Of a DNA stretch of 64,000 nt, positions 54,345-64,000 are shown piece by piece. The translations under genes were made by a program, and so were the position numbers. How positions within the stretch are numbered: the first letter of the stretch is position 1; each line of letters opens with the position of its first letter. A model generated the notes under the pieces. It worked only from the letters and a program-made list of their open reading frames with translations, was not told where the DNA came from and ran no database searches. The stretch is from Ramazzottius varieornatus (Eukaryota; Tardigrada; Eutardigrada; Parachela; Ramazzottiidae): NCBI GenBank assembly GCA_001949185.1, contig BDGG01000016.1:827759-891758 (forward strand), read 5' to 3'.

Positions 54345-57300
54345 ATGGAGGATCTTATTCCCTCAGTCAGCCTCGGAGCTGCCGCGACCATCGCCACTGC
54401 CGCTGGTCTTGCATATTACTGCCTAACTTCCCAGGAGGAACCAGCGCACACAGTCGTTCCCGTCGATGATCAATCCGTTGCTGTGGACGTGAGAACTTTA
54501 CGGTTCGGAAGAGTGATCACATGCCTGATGGTTCTTGTCTGTTCTTCTAGGGTAATCCGCATATCCGCGCTTCCAAATTAGTACCTCCTGGGACCTTTGT
54601 CGAGTATATGTACGAGGATACTAAGACGCTTTATGAGTCCTTCCAACGAGGCTTGAGACAGTCGAAGAATGGCCCATGTTTGGGATATCGTCCCGGTGGG
54701 AAGGGCGCTTACGAATGGATCAGTTATAAGGAGATGTTCGAACGCGCCTCGTATATTGGCTCGGCTTTGATACGAAAAGGCGTGAAAGCGGACAACTCCA
54801 CATGTGTCGGCGTGTTTTCCAGAAATCGACCAGAAGTACGACGATTATTTTTGCGTAAGGTATTCTGAGATATGTTTCGATGATTACTTTTTCCAGTGGA
54901 TCATTACGGAAGTGGGGTTGTACTCCTATTCCATGGTGGTTGTCCCGATCTACGATACTTTGGGCAAAGAAGCATGCAGCCACATTATTTATCAAGCGGA
55001 GATTTCTGCGGTGATTTGCGATCGGAATGAGCAAGCGTTGATCTTGGTCAGACTGGCCGAATCCACACCAGTGCTGAAATACATCATCATTATGGACCAA
55101 GCCTCTGATGAGCTGCTAGCGGAATGCAAAAAAGCAAGAATTGAGCTGTGCCAGTTTGACGATATGCTAAAACTTGGCAAAGAGCATCTCGTTCCTGTTA
55201 AAGTAAGCTAATTTCTTCCATCATTCCTCAAAACCAGAGGGAAGCTCGGCAAACAAACTCGATCCGATTGTTTCCCTAGTGGCGCACTTTTCTAGCCGAT
55301 AACACTGCGGTCGTACGCCACTTGATACGAACTTGCCTAGCTTCCAAAATTCAAACGTTTGCTGGCGTCGTTTAAAATATTACTGTTCATTTTTAGCCCT
55401 CGAAACCTGACGATATTGCCACGATCTGCTACACGAGCGGTACGACCGGAACTCCGAAAGGAGTGATGCTAACGCACAAGAATGTGATCGCCGCTGTTAG
55501 CGCCACAAAAATGCAGATCACGGTGGAAGTTGGTCCGAAACAAGACGACTGCATGATATCGTTTCTTCCACTCAGCCACATGCTTGTAAGTGGTACGGAG
55601 TACTTCAAATGTTCTGAGTATTCTTATTGAAGTTTTCTACGAGTCCACTGAATCAGTTTGTGTTTTTCCTTTTGTAGGAACGTTGCTGCGAGGTTCGTGA
55701 GTACACTCCTTTTGTTTTCTTGCGCGAATATTTTCTGTTGTTAGACTTCAAAGAAAAAAGCGGTCCAGGCATGAGGGTACACAGTTCGAGAGACAAACTA
55801 TGGCTTTGGGCAAAGGTGTCAAAACATCTAGATGAACGTAATGAGCTTTGATGGTTATCCAACTTGTCGTTCAGATGGTAGACGACATTTAGAATAACCA
55901 CCAGGGAAAAGACGTCTTGATCGCTTTCAGTTGTGCACGTGAGTAGCCTAATTAGACCCTACACTAGCAACTTCTGCTCGTTCTCCAGACTGCTGTCTAC
56001 ATGGAAGGAGGCAAGGTCGGCTTCTACAGCGGCGATATCAAGAAGCTGAATGAAGACATGCAGGCGCTGCGGCCGACGTGCGCCGCTGTGGTTCCCCGGT
56101 TGCTGAACCGCATCAATGACACGGTCCATGGCAAGGTCAAGGGTTCTTGGCTGAAGCAAACGATTCTCAACGTTGGTGTCTGGTTCAAAGAGCGGGATCT
56201 GTACAAGTGAGTACATACTATACCCATACAATATGGAAAATACTGTAGAAAATTGGATCGTTACCTCTTCTTCTGTACGATTACCTGCAAAATCTAGAAA
56301 ACTTCTAGGTCAAGACACATGATTGAAACTGAAGTCACGTCGATGGTGTTTTACTGCTTTTCGTTTCTGTGTTTTAGTCGTGTGATCACCAAGTCCACAT
56401 TCTGGGATCGACTCATCTTCAAGAAGGTCCAGGCGCAGATGGGCGGCCAGATGCGGTTCATGATTGTCGGAAGCGCTCCACTGTCGCCCAGTGTAAGTTG
56501 TCCCACGAAGTCTGCTGGTTGGATTCCACTATGTATAACTTCTAACACGCGATGGTTGAAGCTGAACGGTTGGTTTTCCAGGTTATGAGGTTCTGCCGAG
56601 TGGCGTTGGGTTGTTCGCTTATGGAAGGATATGGGCAAACGGAGTGTGTGGCCCCTTGTTCTATCAACATCCATGGCGACATCAATCCCGGTAAGATCGA
56701 ATTTCGAAGTGTGCTTTCGATTTCCGTTCAACAGCCAGTTTTCGAGTGGAAATCATCCCCAATGCTTCTCTTGGTTTAGATGATATGGAAGGCACAAGTG
56801 GGCATGTGGGTCCTCCCATTCCCTGTTCCGTCATCAAGCTGTGCGACGTCCCGGAAATGAATCTGGTTCCTGAACGCGACGGACTTGGCGAAGTAAGGTC
56901 GACCGGGGATGACTGAGATCAGTTTGTTAGTGTTTGCCGATGATGAGAACAAGTCTGAGGCAGTGGCGTGTTTCGTTCGTCGTAGATTTGCGTGAAGGGC
57001 ACGAACATATTCATAGGCTACTTCAAGGAACCCGAGAAGACTCGCGAGGTCCTCGATGACGAAGGCTGGTTACACACCGGTGACATTGGTCGGTGGTCTC
57101 GCAATGGCTGTCTGCGGATAGTCGACCGAAAAAAGCACATCTTCAAGCTGTCACAGGGCGAATATATCGCTCCGGAAAAGATTGAATCGGTATATGTCAA
57201 GAATGCCTGTGTCAACCAGATATACGTGTACGGCGACAGCCTCAAGGTAATGTCTGCTTCCCTTGATTGTCCCTAAGATCGAAGTGCTAGTTGGAGTGTA

Positions 57301-57965
57301 TAACTGACACCGGTCCTCCTTCCAACAGTCCGTTCTAATCGGTATTGTGGTACCGGAAGAGACTGTCCTCCAAAGATGGGCCTCCGGTGAAGGCATCGAA
57401 GGGACCTTCGCCCAGCTTTGTAGTAATCCGAAGACAAAGGAGATGTTGATGAAAGAACTGGGGAAGGAAGCCAAAGCAGCTGGACTTCATTCCTTTGAGC
57501 AGGTGAACAATTTTTCCAGGTGTTTGTTGGAAATGGAGATAACTGGAACCGTGGCAAAAACATTCTCCACGAGATCGTTTTTTTGAACGGCGGATACTAT
57601 AAGCTAGTAACAATGAAAACTTGCGCCACTTGGGAAAACAACGAAACTCAACACATCGTTTTTCCGCGTGGCGCAGGGTTCCAGCCAGAAACACTGGATA
57701 CGTGCGCCACTTGGAAAAATAATGTTGCTGAGTTGGTTTGCCGCGTTCCCAGCTCAGAATAAACACCCTCTCCGGTTGGGAATTCGCCGAGATACGGATA
57801 TGGGGTCTAATCACTCGGTGCTCACAGGTCAAAGATCTGCTTGTAATACCCGAGCCATTCTCCATTGAGAACGACATGCTTACTCCGACGCTAAAGACGA
57901 AGCGCAATGTTATCAAGAAAAATTTCCAAAAGCAGCTCGACGATCTGTATTCCAAGTTTGATTAG
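54345..57965 (+). CDS. long-chain fatty-acid CoA ligase (ACSL1/5/6 type)
   Basis: Activates long-chain fatty acids to acyl-CoA at ER or mitochondrial membranes, using ATP. Twelve exons: 54345-54488, 54551-54835, 54897-55202, 55397-55585, 55678-55692, 55989-56206, 56378-56492, 56582-56690, 56780-56892, 56986-57246, 57329-57502, 57828-57965; 688 aa. An N-terminal anchor is near residues 10-29 ([16 protein letters not shown]). The AMP-binding P-loop is [16 protein letters not shown], followed by [18 protein letters not shown], the adenylate motif [19 protein letters not shown] and [20 protein letters not shown]. Exon 5 is only 15 nt (ERCCE) and is needed to match family HMFERVVE. The C-terminus [12 protein letters not shown] and DDLYSKFD matches ACSL ends. 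Length equals the family norm. Hairpin repeats lie in introns 3 and 11. Confidence 0.96.
55241..55345 (-). repeat. hairpin-family repeat
   Basis: In ACSL intron 3. Loop TCTAGCCGATAAC, reverse orientation; ends GAAGCTCGGCAAAC and GCCTAGCTTCC. Confidence 0.75.
57608..57750 (-). repeat. hairpin-family repeat, one full and one partial unit
   Basis: In ACSL intron 11. A lone right arm, ACTTGCGCCACTTGGGAAAA, then a full unit with loop TTCCAGCCAGAAAC. Confidence 0.75.
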
Positions 57966-58774
57966 ATGTCAGGCAGCTAAGATATCCACAAGTTCCTCGT
58001 TTCCAAGTGGTGATAATGCTTACCTCTCCGCGCGTGCGCAACTTTCGGTTCTCGTCGAGTTCCTACCTGGTTGTTTCCAGGTGACCTCTCGCAGCTATAT
58101 CTCACTGGCGACTACCTTCAATAATCTAATTTATTTCTAATTCATTGTTTCGTTGTTTGATGGAAATGATAAAATCTCTCTCCTTCGGCTTTCTTTCTCC
58201 GTTATTGAATCTTGACAATGCACATTGACCATCTCCAACTTATTTTGATTCTTGCTTGAGGTTACTTTTGACTTTGTTGTTTAGTGTTGCAACGTGGGTA
58301 TGATAAAGTGGAGTGGTTTGAGACGGAAGAAATGTTGGCAAATGAATTCTTCCGAATCGTTTTCCCAAGTGGCGCACGGTCTCGGCCACCAAAACTGAGA
58401 TTGTGCGCCGCTTGGAAAAACAAACAAAGTCGACCAGATCGCTTTGCAAGCGGCGCACAGTCTCCCCACACTATTAGTGAAAACGTGCGCCACCTGAGAT
58501 GTCGATTTGGGCAGAGTCGTTCGCCGACGTCCCAAACCATGTGAATGAATTAGCGGGTTTAGTGGGTGTTTTGACATGAGAGTCATGTTGCATTAGCGCC
58601 AGCGTGTGGCGGGCAGGAAGCCCAAAGTCCCAGCGTGGGGTCGATTACACGAACTCCCGGAGTCCAGGTACAATGGGCAGTAAGGCTTGGCAATAACAGG
58701 GAATTGCTCAGTGATCAAAGCCTAATTACCTACTGATCGCTGCGATTACCACAGATAAAAGAAGCCTGCGCAGT
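57966..58774. other. ACSL 3' flank
   Basis: About 800 bp: ACSL 3' untranslated region and a tandem pair of hairpin repeats at 58322-58534. No AATAAA was seen close to the stop codon. Confidence 0.4.
58322..58534 (-). repeat. hairpin-family repeat, tandem pair
   Basis: Intergenic. Two units end to end; first loop TCTCGGCCACCAAAA (reverse); last outer arm GTTCGCCGACGTCCC. Confidence 0.8.
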
Positions 58775-59851
58775 ATGGCTGCCGCGCAATCGCCTTTTCA
58801 TTGGAAAGACCCTGATTACCTCCGCGAGGCTTTGGCTGACCCCATAAGCATGTTTCCCTTACGACAACTGAGATTTCATGACACCAACCAACAACGTTTC
58901 TGGCTCACGAATCTGTCATTCGAGTTCTACACGTATTGTAGAGAAATGTCAAATAGCACAGGTTTCCCCACTGCGCATTCAAGCTGTCCTGGATTTCAAA
59001 CCAAAAAAATCCCTGCTGCACAATGTCAGGAGGAGATTTAGAACAATCTGGCGGTTTTAACTCGGCTATACAATGAAAGTTGTATCTTTTTTTTCAAAAA
59101 CTATCGACGGTTCGTGAACCGCCCTTCACAAGACCTTGACGAGAGAAATCTCACCAGTATTTCAGTCGATGCATGGTTTCGCTTCGCGTAATGGCAGGTA
59201 TTTCAACCCGCAGGCGTTAAATGGAAGTCTAGGCACTTGGGATGAAATGAAGAAAAGAAAAGATAACTCGATGGTAAAGCTAATTGTGGAGCAATGGAAT
59301 CGTGAAAATGGTCGCGACCTGTCTTTGGCCAAAGAGATACAGTTGGCGCCTGTGGACTTTTCGCTTGATTTCTCTTGCTTGCTGACGCAGCGGGACATTT
59401 CGCGAACAATATCCATGCTCAAGCCGCCTATTCACCTCAGTCAAAGGCAATGAAAATTCTTCCCGGAAGAATCCACCGATCAGAAGGCTGAAGTCGCCTG
59501 TACTTGTGTAATTGTATGGTTGATTGGTTGAATCTGAGCAGTCTGAAGGATTCAACGCAGTCGGCCAGACTGCCTACGCCTACTCGATTAGGTACCTGCG
59601 TGACTGAGAGTAGGTTCTTCGCCTACGAGCTAATTGCATTTTGGTTTGCCGCCGATGGTTGTGTACGCACTTCAAAAATATTTGCAAGGAATAGAAATGA
59701 AGTGTCGTTCTTGTTGATGCGTGATAGTGCCAATGATTACACGGACAGTGGATCAATCAGTTGTGGAATAAGAAATCCCCCGCTGTGGCGGATTAATAAA
59801 GGAGTGCAGCCAGTACTTATAAAGATGAAAAATCATGCAGCGGAAAATTAG
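58775..59851 (+). CDS. possible unrecognised gene or gene remnant
   Basis: Three frames with protein-like composition lie in a row: 58775-59041 (starts MAAAQSPFHWKDPDYLREAL, contains RQLRFHDTNQQRFWLTNLSF), 59136-59453 (GRYFNPQALNGSLGTWDEM, KLIVEQWNRENGRDLSLA) and 59504-59851 (EVSFLLMRDSANDYTDSG). No splice arrangement joining them was found and no family is recognised. An alternative frame near 58960-59060 (PLRIQAVLDFKPKKSLLHNV) is also protein-like, which hints at a frameshifted remnant. It may equally be chance. Confidence 0.25.
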
Positions 59852-61149
59852 TCGGGAATCTGTTTGGATGGGGTGCCGGGCAGCCGTTCGCTCTTCCGTG
59901 CCTTGTATCCCCAATCGTGTTTTAATGCCGAGCTTGTGCAAACACAGCCCATGTAATCCTCGGTGACTTTCATTGTCCTTTAATGACTATTCCAAACACT
60001 CATCTCGCCGCCTGCCATTATCCATATCACTCACTTTGTCATAACCCATCTCCATTGCGTAAACTACATCTGCATGCAGAATTGATAGATTTGTAATTAT
60101 TACCTGGAAGATCAACAGAAACAATGGTCGGCGATCGTAGGAAAAACTCCAGGCACAGTATTCTGTAGAAAAACCTCGAATTCCCTTCTCTTCGTCCAAC
60201 TGTTGTGCTGAAGTTCTAATGTGTTGTATCCGTACTTAATATTGTTCTCCCATGTTAACGACTTGTGTTTTTTATGCTGGAGTGTCGGTACAACGAGTCG
60301 GACAGTTCGAATGAAGGTTTCAAAAGATGTACTCGTGGGCTGGTGCGTTGGCTTTATATTAGACTATAGCGCGTAAAATCGTGGCTGCGAACGTCTTGAG
60401 ATTTGGTAATCTTGGGTACTTCCGGGCCCGGCGGTAGAATATCGTCATACACTGTACGTGTTACGGTGACAGGTTGTTGACAGGTCACGGTGATCCCGAT
60501 CTCAATTAGCGAAGGAAACTGGCTGGAGCATTCTTAAGTCGTGGAGCGCTCTTTAAAGGTTACATTTCATGGTGATGAGCGGCGGAAATGGAAGGAAGGA
60601 AAAAGTGGAAAGCGATTGAATTTCAATCACTCTCAATCAAAAGCAAATGATAGCGGCCGTAACTGGAAGCTCTTTAGTCGATGAGCTTCTTGGCCGTAAA
60701 GAGTCGATAGAGTCCTCTTTTTAGGAGAAGTAATGAAAGCGGAGATTCGCCTCTTTGGCTCCCGCCATCATGATCCCATAAGGGACGGTGCATTATGGAT
60801 GATTAACTACTTTGCAGCTCTGATTTCAGCCACGGCACGCATGCCAAAGCCAGCGGAGGAAGATGAAACCCGAAGCTAACTATTGCCACGGGACTTGTCA
60901 GGTCAAGAGAAGTAAAAATTAATCTTTATTTTCTAGTGATTCGCTGTTTAGCTAAGCGCTGCTGACTACCAACATCGGCTCCGCTGGATTATCAACTAGC
61001 GAATTACGTGGCTGCGGGATCAATCGAGTAGGAGCAATGGCCCTACTAATGGCCTGTAAAGGGGCTGTTGATTGCTCTCTTCTCCCACGCACCCGTCCGA
61101 ATGATAGACGGAGTAGGCGTATTGTACCTACTGGGAGTTACCGCGTGGG

Positions 61150-61330
61150 AATATGCAGGCCAGTCTCCCAAGTTGCGCACGTTCTCAATGTTGTTGGCCA
61201 GATGCCTGCTCCACATGAAAAAACTCTAAATTTCTGTTCTAGTTTGTTTGTCAAGTGCCGCACGCATCCAGCCAACATTACTAAAACCGTGCGCCACTTG
61301 GAAATAATCTTGTCGATCTGTTTGGCAGGC
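61150..61330. repeat. hairpin-family repeat, two units in opposite orientation
   Basis: First loop TGTTGTTGGCCAG (forward), second CCAGCCAACATTAC (reverse); the pair is therefore a larger inverted repeat. Confidence 0.75.
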
Positions 61331-61805
61331 TACTGTTCTCTCCTTTTGAAAAATTCTTCGCAATTGGCCATAGGATTTTTCAATTTCTGATCTGTTTTGG
61401 CGTAATGAGTCCGCGGACGATTTTAGCGTTGAGGACCCTGGGCGCCCATTTGCCTCTTTGGCTTCATTAAATTTTAATTTGCACTCAATCACCGAGGCTG
61501 CCTGTCGCGTAAATAGATCGGATTCCATTTGTCAGGATCTCCGACAATCACCGCGACCATTTCCTCCTTATCACATCTCCCTCCGGCAACAGAGAAGCTG
61601 TTTTTACCACTTTCTTCCCTCCTGAGCCTGGGTTAAAACCGCATTTCCAATGAAAGATCGAAGCCATGGAATTGTTCTAGTTTTTCGTATGAGTGCCATC
61701 TTCCTAAACCTAGCAGAAATGGATCAGATAGAAATACGTGCTTGCTCCAGTTTTCATGATAGCCCTAAATGGCCAATGGCTTTACTTAGACCGTTATTTT
61801 ATTCC

Positions 61806-61862
61806 AAATTGCGCAAATTTGCCTGAGAACGTGCGGTACTTGGGGAAATTGTTATTTATCCG
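61806..61862. repeat. hairpin-family repeat, remnant
   Basis: GAACGTGCGGTACTTGGGGAA resembles the right arm; the left arm is reduced to AAATTGCGCAAATT. Confidence 0.4.
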
Positions 61863-62368
61863 AGGTAATTTCCCAAAGCATTGTGAGATCCTTAAGATGA
61901 GCAGACGAGACTAAGCGGGAAACAGGAGATTAGGTATGATATGTTGGTGACCTTTGGAGTCTTTAGAAGGAAACCTCTTAGCGATAACGATGTCAGTAAT
62001 CGAATAAGTGATATGCGTGGTGGTTAAGAGGCAAATGTCACTCGATTCATGTCTGGTCCCCAATGGAAATTGGCAATATATTGATGTCATTGAAAAGAGC
62101 TAGCGCAATGATATAGCGTGGTGGTGCTCTTTTCTCGTCGATGAAATGTCAATCTGACGATGGTCATTGGGGAATGCCGGCTTTTTAGTTGTGAGATGAG
62201 CTACCGTCTCGTTTCGACAGTCGGCGTAACAGGGCTCCTCCATCTATTAATTAATTATTCAATGATAGATTGACGCTCATTTCTTTCGACGAGGTCCACA
62301 GAGACCTATCGGATACAGCTATTGCATTCAACAACAATATTCAACCCACCATAATGACCATAGAAATT

Positions 62369-62493
62369 GGGGGACTCGAGCAAACGAAAGCAACCAGATC
62401 GTTATTGCAAGTGGCGCACGCTCTCTTTGTCAGTGGCCCAAGGTGTGCGCCACTTGAGGAAGCGATCTGGTTCAGTCCATTTGCCCTGGTCCC
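62369..62493 (+). repeat. hairpin-family repeat
   Basis: About 170 bp beyond the Hmx stop. Ends GGGGACTCGAGCAAACGA and CCATTTGCCCTGGTCCC; core arms CAAGTGGCGCACGC and GTGTGCGCCACTTGAGG. Confidence 0.8.
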
Positions 62494-62658
62494 ATTTTGG
62501 TGGATAGTTCAGAAGTTCAGAATACAATTCTGCGTGTATAACAATTATAAAACCATCTATCTATACACAAATCACAGCACAAACAAACCTCGTAACAAGA
62601 ACAACCTAAATAATGAACGCATGCGCAATAAAAAGCGCACTCAAGACGCTGTCTGATT

Positions 62659-64000
62659 TTAAGATCGAGAAAAAGGAAGGTGTCCCGTCATGTACAGCGG
62701 ATGCAGCGAAGAGGGACAGAAGATGTTGGACCCAGGTTCGTTAGAACCCATCATACCGGGGGGAAATGAGTACAGAGACATTGGAAAATTGGGACCTAGA
62801 GTACTTCCGTGTTGGGCACTGGAAGAGGCAAACCGGCCGGCAGCGGCTTGGAGCTGACTGGCTGTAAGGCTACTGGTATCCAGATCCGAGCACAGTTGCC
62901 GCTTCCACTTATTCCGTCGATTCCTACAAGCAGATCGAAAGGTTATCAAAACTTTCAGACAGTCAAACCAATAGTCGCTAAGATTTGTGAGAAACTTTTC
63001 ATCGACTACGAAGGGGGGAAGAGGAACTTGGAATAAGTAGCGGACATATTTTTTCGGTCTATTGGATTTCCCTTCGATTTGAAAATTAATCGTTTTCTCC
63101 ATAGAATCGTTTAGCGTCGTTTTACAGGTCAAAACGATTATGGCAGGTGATCAGATGGGAAATGAGGACTTACTGAAACCATATCTTGATTTGCTGTTCG
63201 GAGAGATTAAGTGAGGCAGCTAGAGCCGCGCGCTCGGCACTGCTGAGGTATCGCTTGTTATCGAACATGGATTCCAGTTGAAAGACTTGACTGCGTGAGA
63301 ACACCGTTCGTGTTTTCTTCCGACGTTGACTGGCGCTACCGGTTAACGAAGCCGGTGATTTGCAGTCACGATCGTCCAGGCCATCGTCGCGATCATCGGA
63401 AATTAGAGACGGTGATTTGGACCCGCGGCTGGGCTCTGCCGGGCTTATCCGTGGTACTTCCGCCGTGGGTTTCGAAGGAAGCTTCAATGAGTCGTTCGAG
63501 AAAGTTTCTGGCTTCAAAGGACTGGTTCGCGAAGTTATGACACCGAATGTGGGCTTTGTCGACAGGTTTTCTAGAATCAAATGAAGAAAAACGACAGTGG
63601 AAGAGCCTGCCTCGTCAGGAAAATAAATCCAGTCTCGCAATTAATCGTAAATATTTGCGGCTTAATTTGCTCGTTTCAAACCGTTTCGTTTAGATAACAG
63701 AATATCCACAGTGAATGTTGAAATCATTTTAGCTTTTCGTTTGTATTTCCCATAACGGAGTTACATACCTGGATATTCGCTGTGGTTCATCAAGTGGCCA
63801 GGCCACATCGGGAAGAATGAATGTCCGGGTACGAGTTTTTGCGGAAAGAACGCAGATAGGTTCGGCTGAAACATATGCGGGTAGGGAAACGTCCTTTCAA
63901 TGACAGGTCGACGCGGCTCAGGTCTCGCAAGGATACTCTGGATTGAGAATGTGGACTTCCTTTTCGGCTTGACCTCTTCGATTTCTTCCACTTCCTCCTC
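62659..64000 (-). CDS. HMX: Hmx (Nkx5) homeobox transcription factor, 5' end beyond window
   Basis: Nuclear regulator of sensory and neural development in animals. Three exons seen: 64000-63769 (runs off the window), 63570-63174, 62923-62659, in phase. The first contains [14 protein letters not shown], an EH1-type Groucho-binding motif. The homeodomain begins [20 protein letters not shown], continues [20 protein letters not shown], and has helix 3 [17 protein letters not shown]. Arg5 in the N-terminal arm and the Gln50-Asn51 pair are present; the sequence is closer to HMX than to BarH or NK2 proteins. The intron between exons 2 and 3 splits the Gln50 codon inside the recognition helix. The tail is Ser/Pro/Met-rich and ends HLPFSRS. 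The start codon is outside the window. Confidence 0.93.

Larger units (their letters stand above)
59852..62658. other. 2.8-kb intergenic region downstream of Hmx
   Basis: No convincing exon on either strand. Contains hairpin repeats at 61150-61330, 61806-61862 and 62369-62493. As the 3' flank of a developmental regulator it may hold enhancers, but no motif proves this. Confidence 0.4.

Overview
The window is nuclear DNA of an invertebrate animal. Nearly every gene is split by short introns (about 50-600 bp) with GT-AG borders and G|GTAAG-type donors, and the products are animal-specific: a Max bHLH-zipper, protocadherin-15, a Hmx homeobox protein, a WSCD-type sulfotransferase and CDK-like kinases. 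Genes are compact (about one per 5 kb), codon use is balanced and GC content moderate, and no bacterial-style operon is visible. The compactness would suit a small ecdysozoan genome such as a tardigrade, but nothing in the sequence proves the phylum, so that is only a guess.

Layout, left to right. 1-1805 (-): kynurenine formamidase (AFMID), 3' end cut off by the window. 2197-3354 (-): Max. 3904-9182 (+): spliceosomal helicase DDX46/Prp5, head to head with Max. 9689-11972 (+): a CDK-like (CDKL-family) kinase. 14217-22981 (+): a 13-exon synaptopodin-like, Pro/Gln/Ser-rich protein. 23903-32472 (-): protocadherin-15/Cad99C, tail to tail with the previous gene. 32.5-36.1 kb: no convincing gene. 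36.2-41.2 kb (-): exons of one to three genes I cannot name. 41674-45334 (+): an endophilin-like N-BAR protein with a long charged repeat tail. 45392-46873 (-): a WSCD-like sulfotransferase whose stop is only 57 bp from the N-BAR stop. 47.6-47.9 kb (+): a broken copy of a PP4-type phosphatase catalytic subunit. 48923-50441 (+): a penta-EF-hand protein. 51606-53426 (+): TFIIH subunit p52 (GTF2H4). 54345-57965 (+): long-chain acyl-CoA synthetase, including a 15-nt microexon. 58-62.6 kb: mostly non-coding. 62659 to beyond 64000 (-): Hmx homeobox gene, 5' end cut off.

The genes do not form one pathway; they are a mix of housekeeping (splicing, TFIIH, acyl-CoA synthesis, tryptophan catabolism) and animal-specific functions (adhesion, actin or membrane scaffolds, developmental regulators). 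What ties the window together is repeat biology. One hairpin family, built on a GTGGCGCAC/GTGCGCCAC stem with an asymmetric TTGGCTG loop, occurs at about 24 places, always in introns or intergenic DNA. Three further TA-bordered inverted-repeat elements (MITE-like) are present. Two introns of DDX46 share an exact 52-bp block ending at a splice acceptor.

Gene models were built by hand from reading frames, splice consensus and phase. Coordinates for AFMID, Max, DDX46, the kinase, the synaptopodin-like gene, N-BAR, sulfotransferase, penta-EF, GTF2H4, ACSL and Hmx should be close to exact; inner exon borders of protocadherin-15 and all borders of the unnamed genes are approximate.
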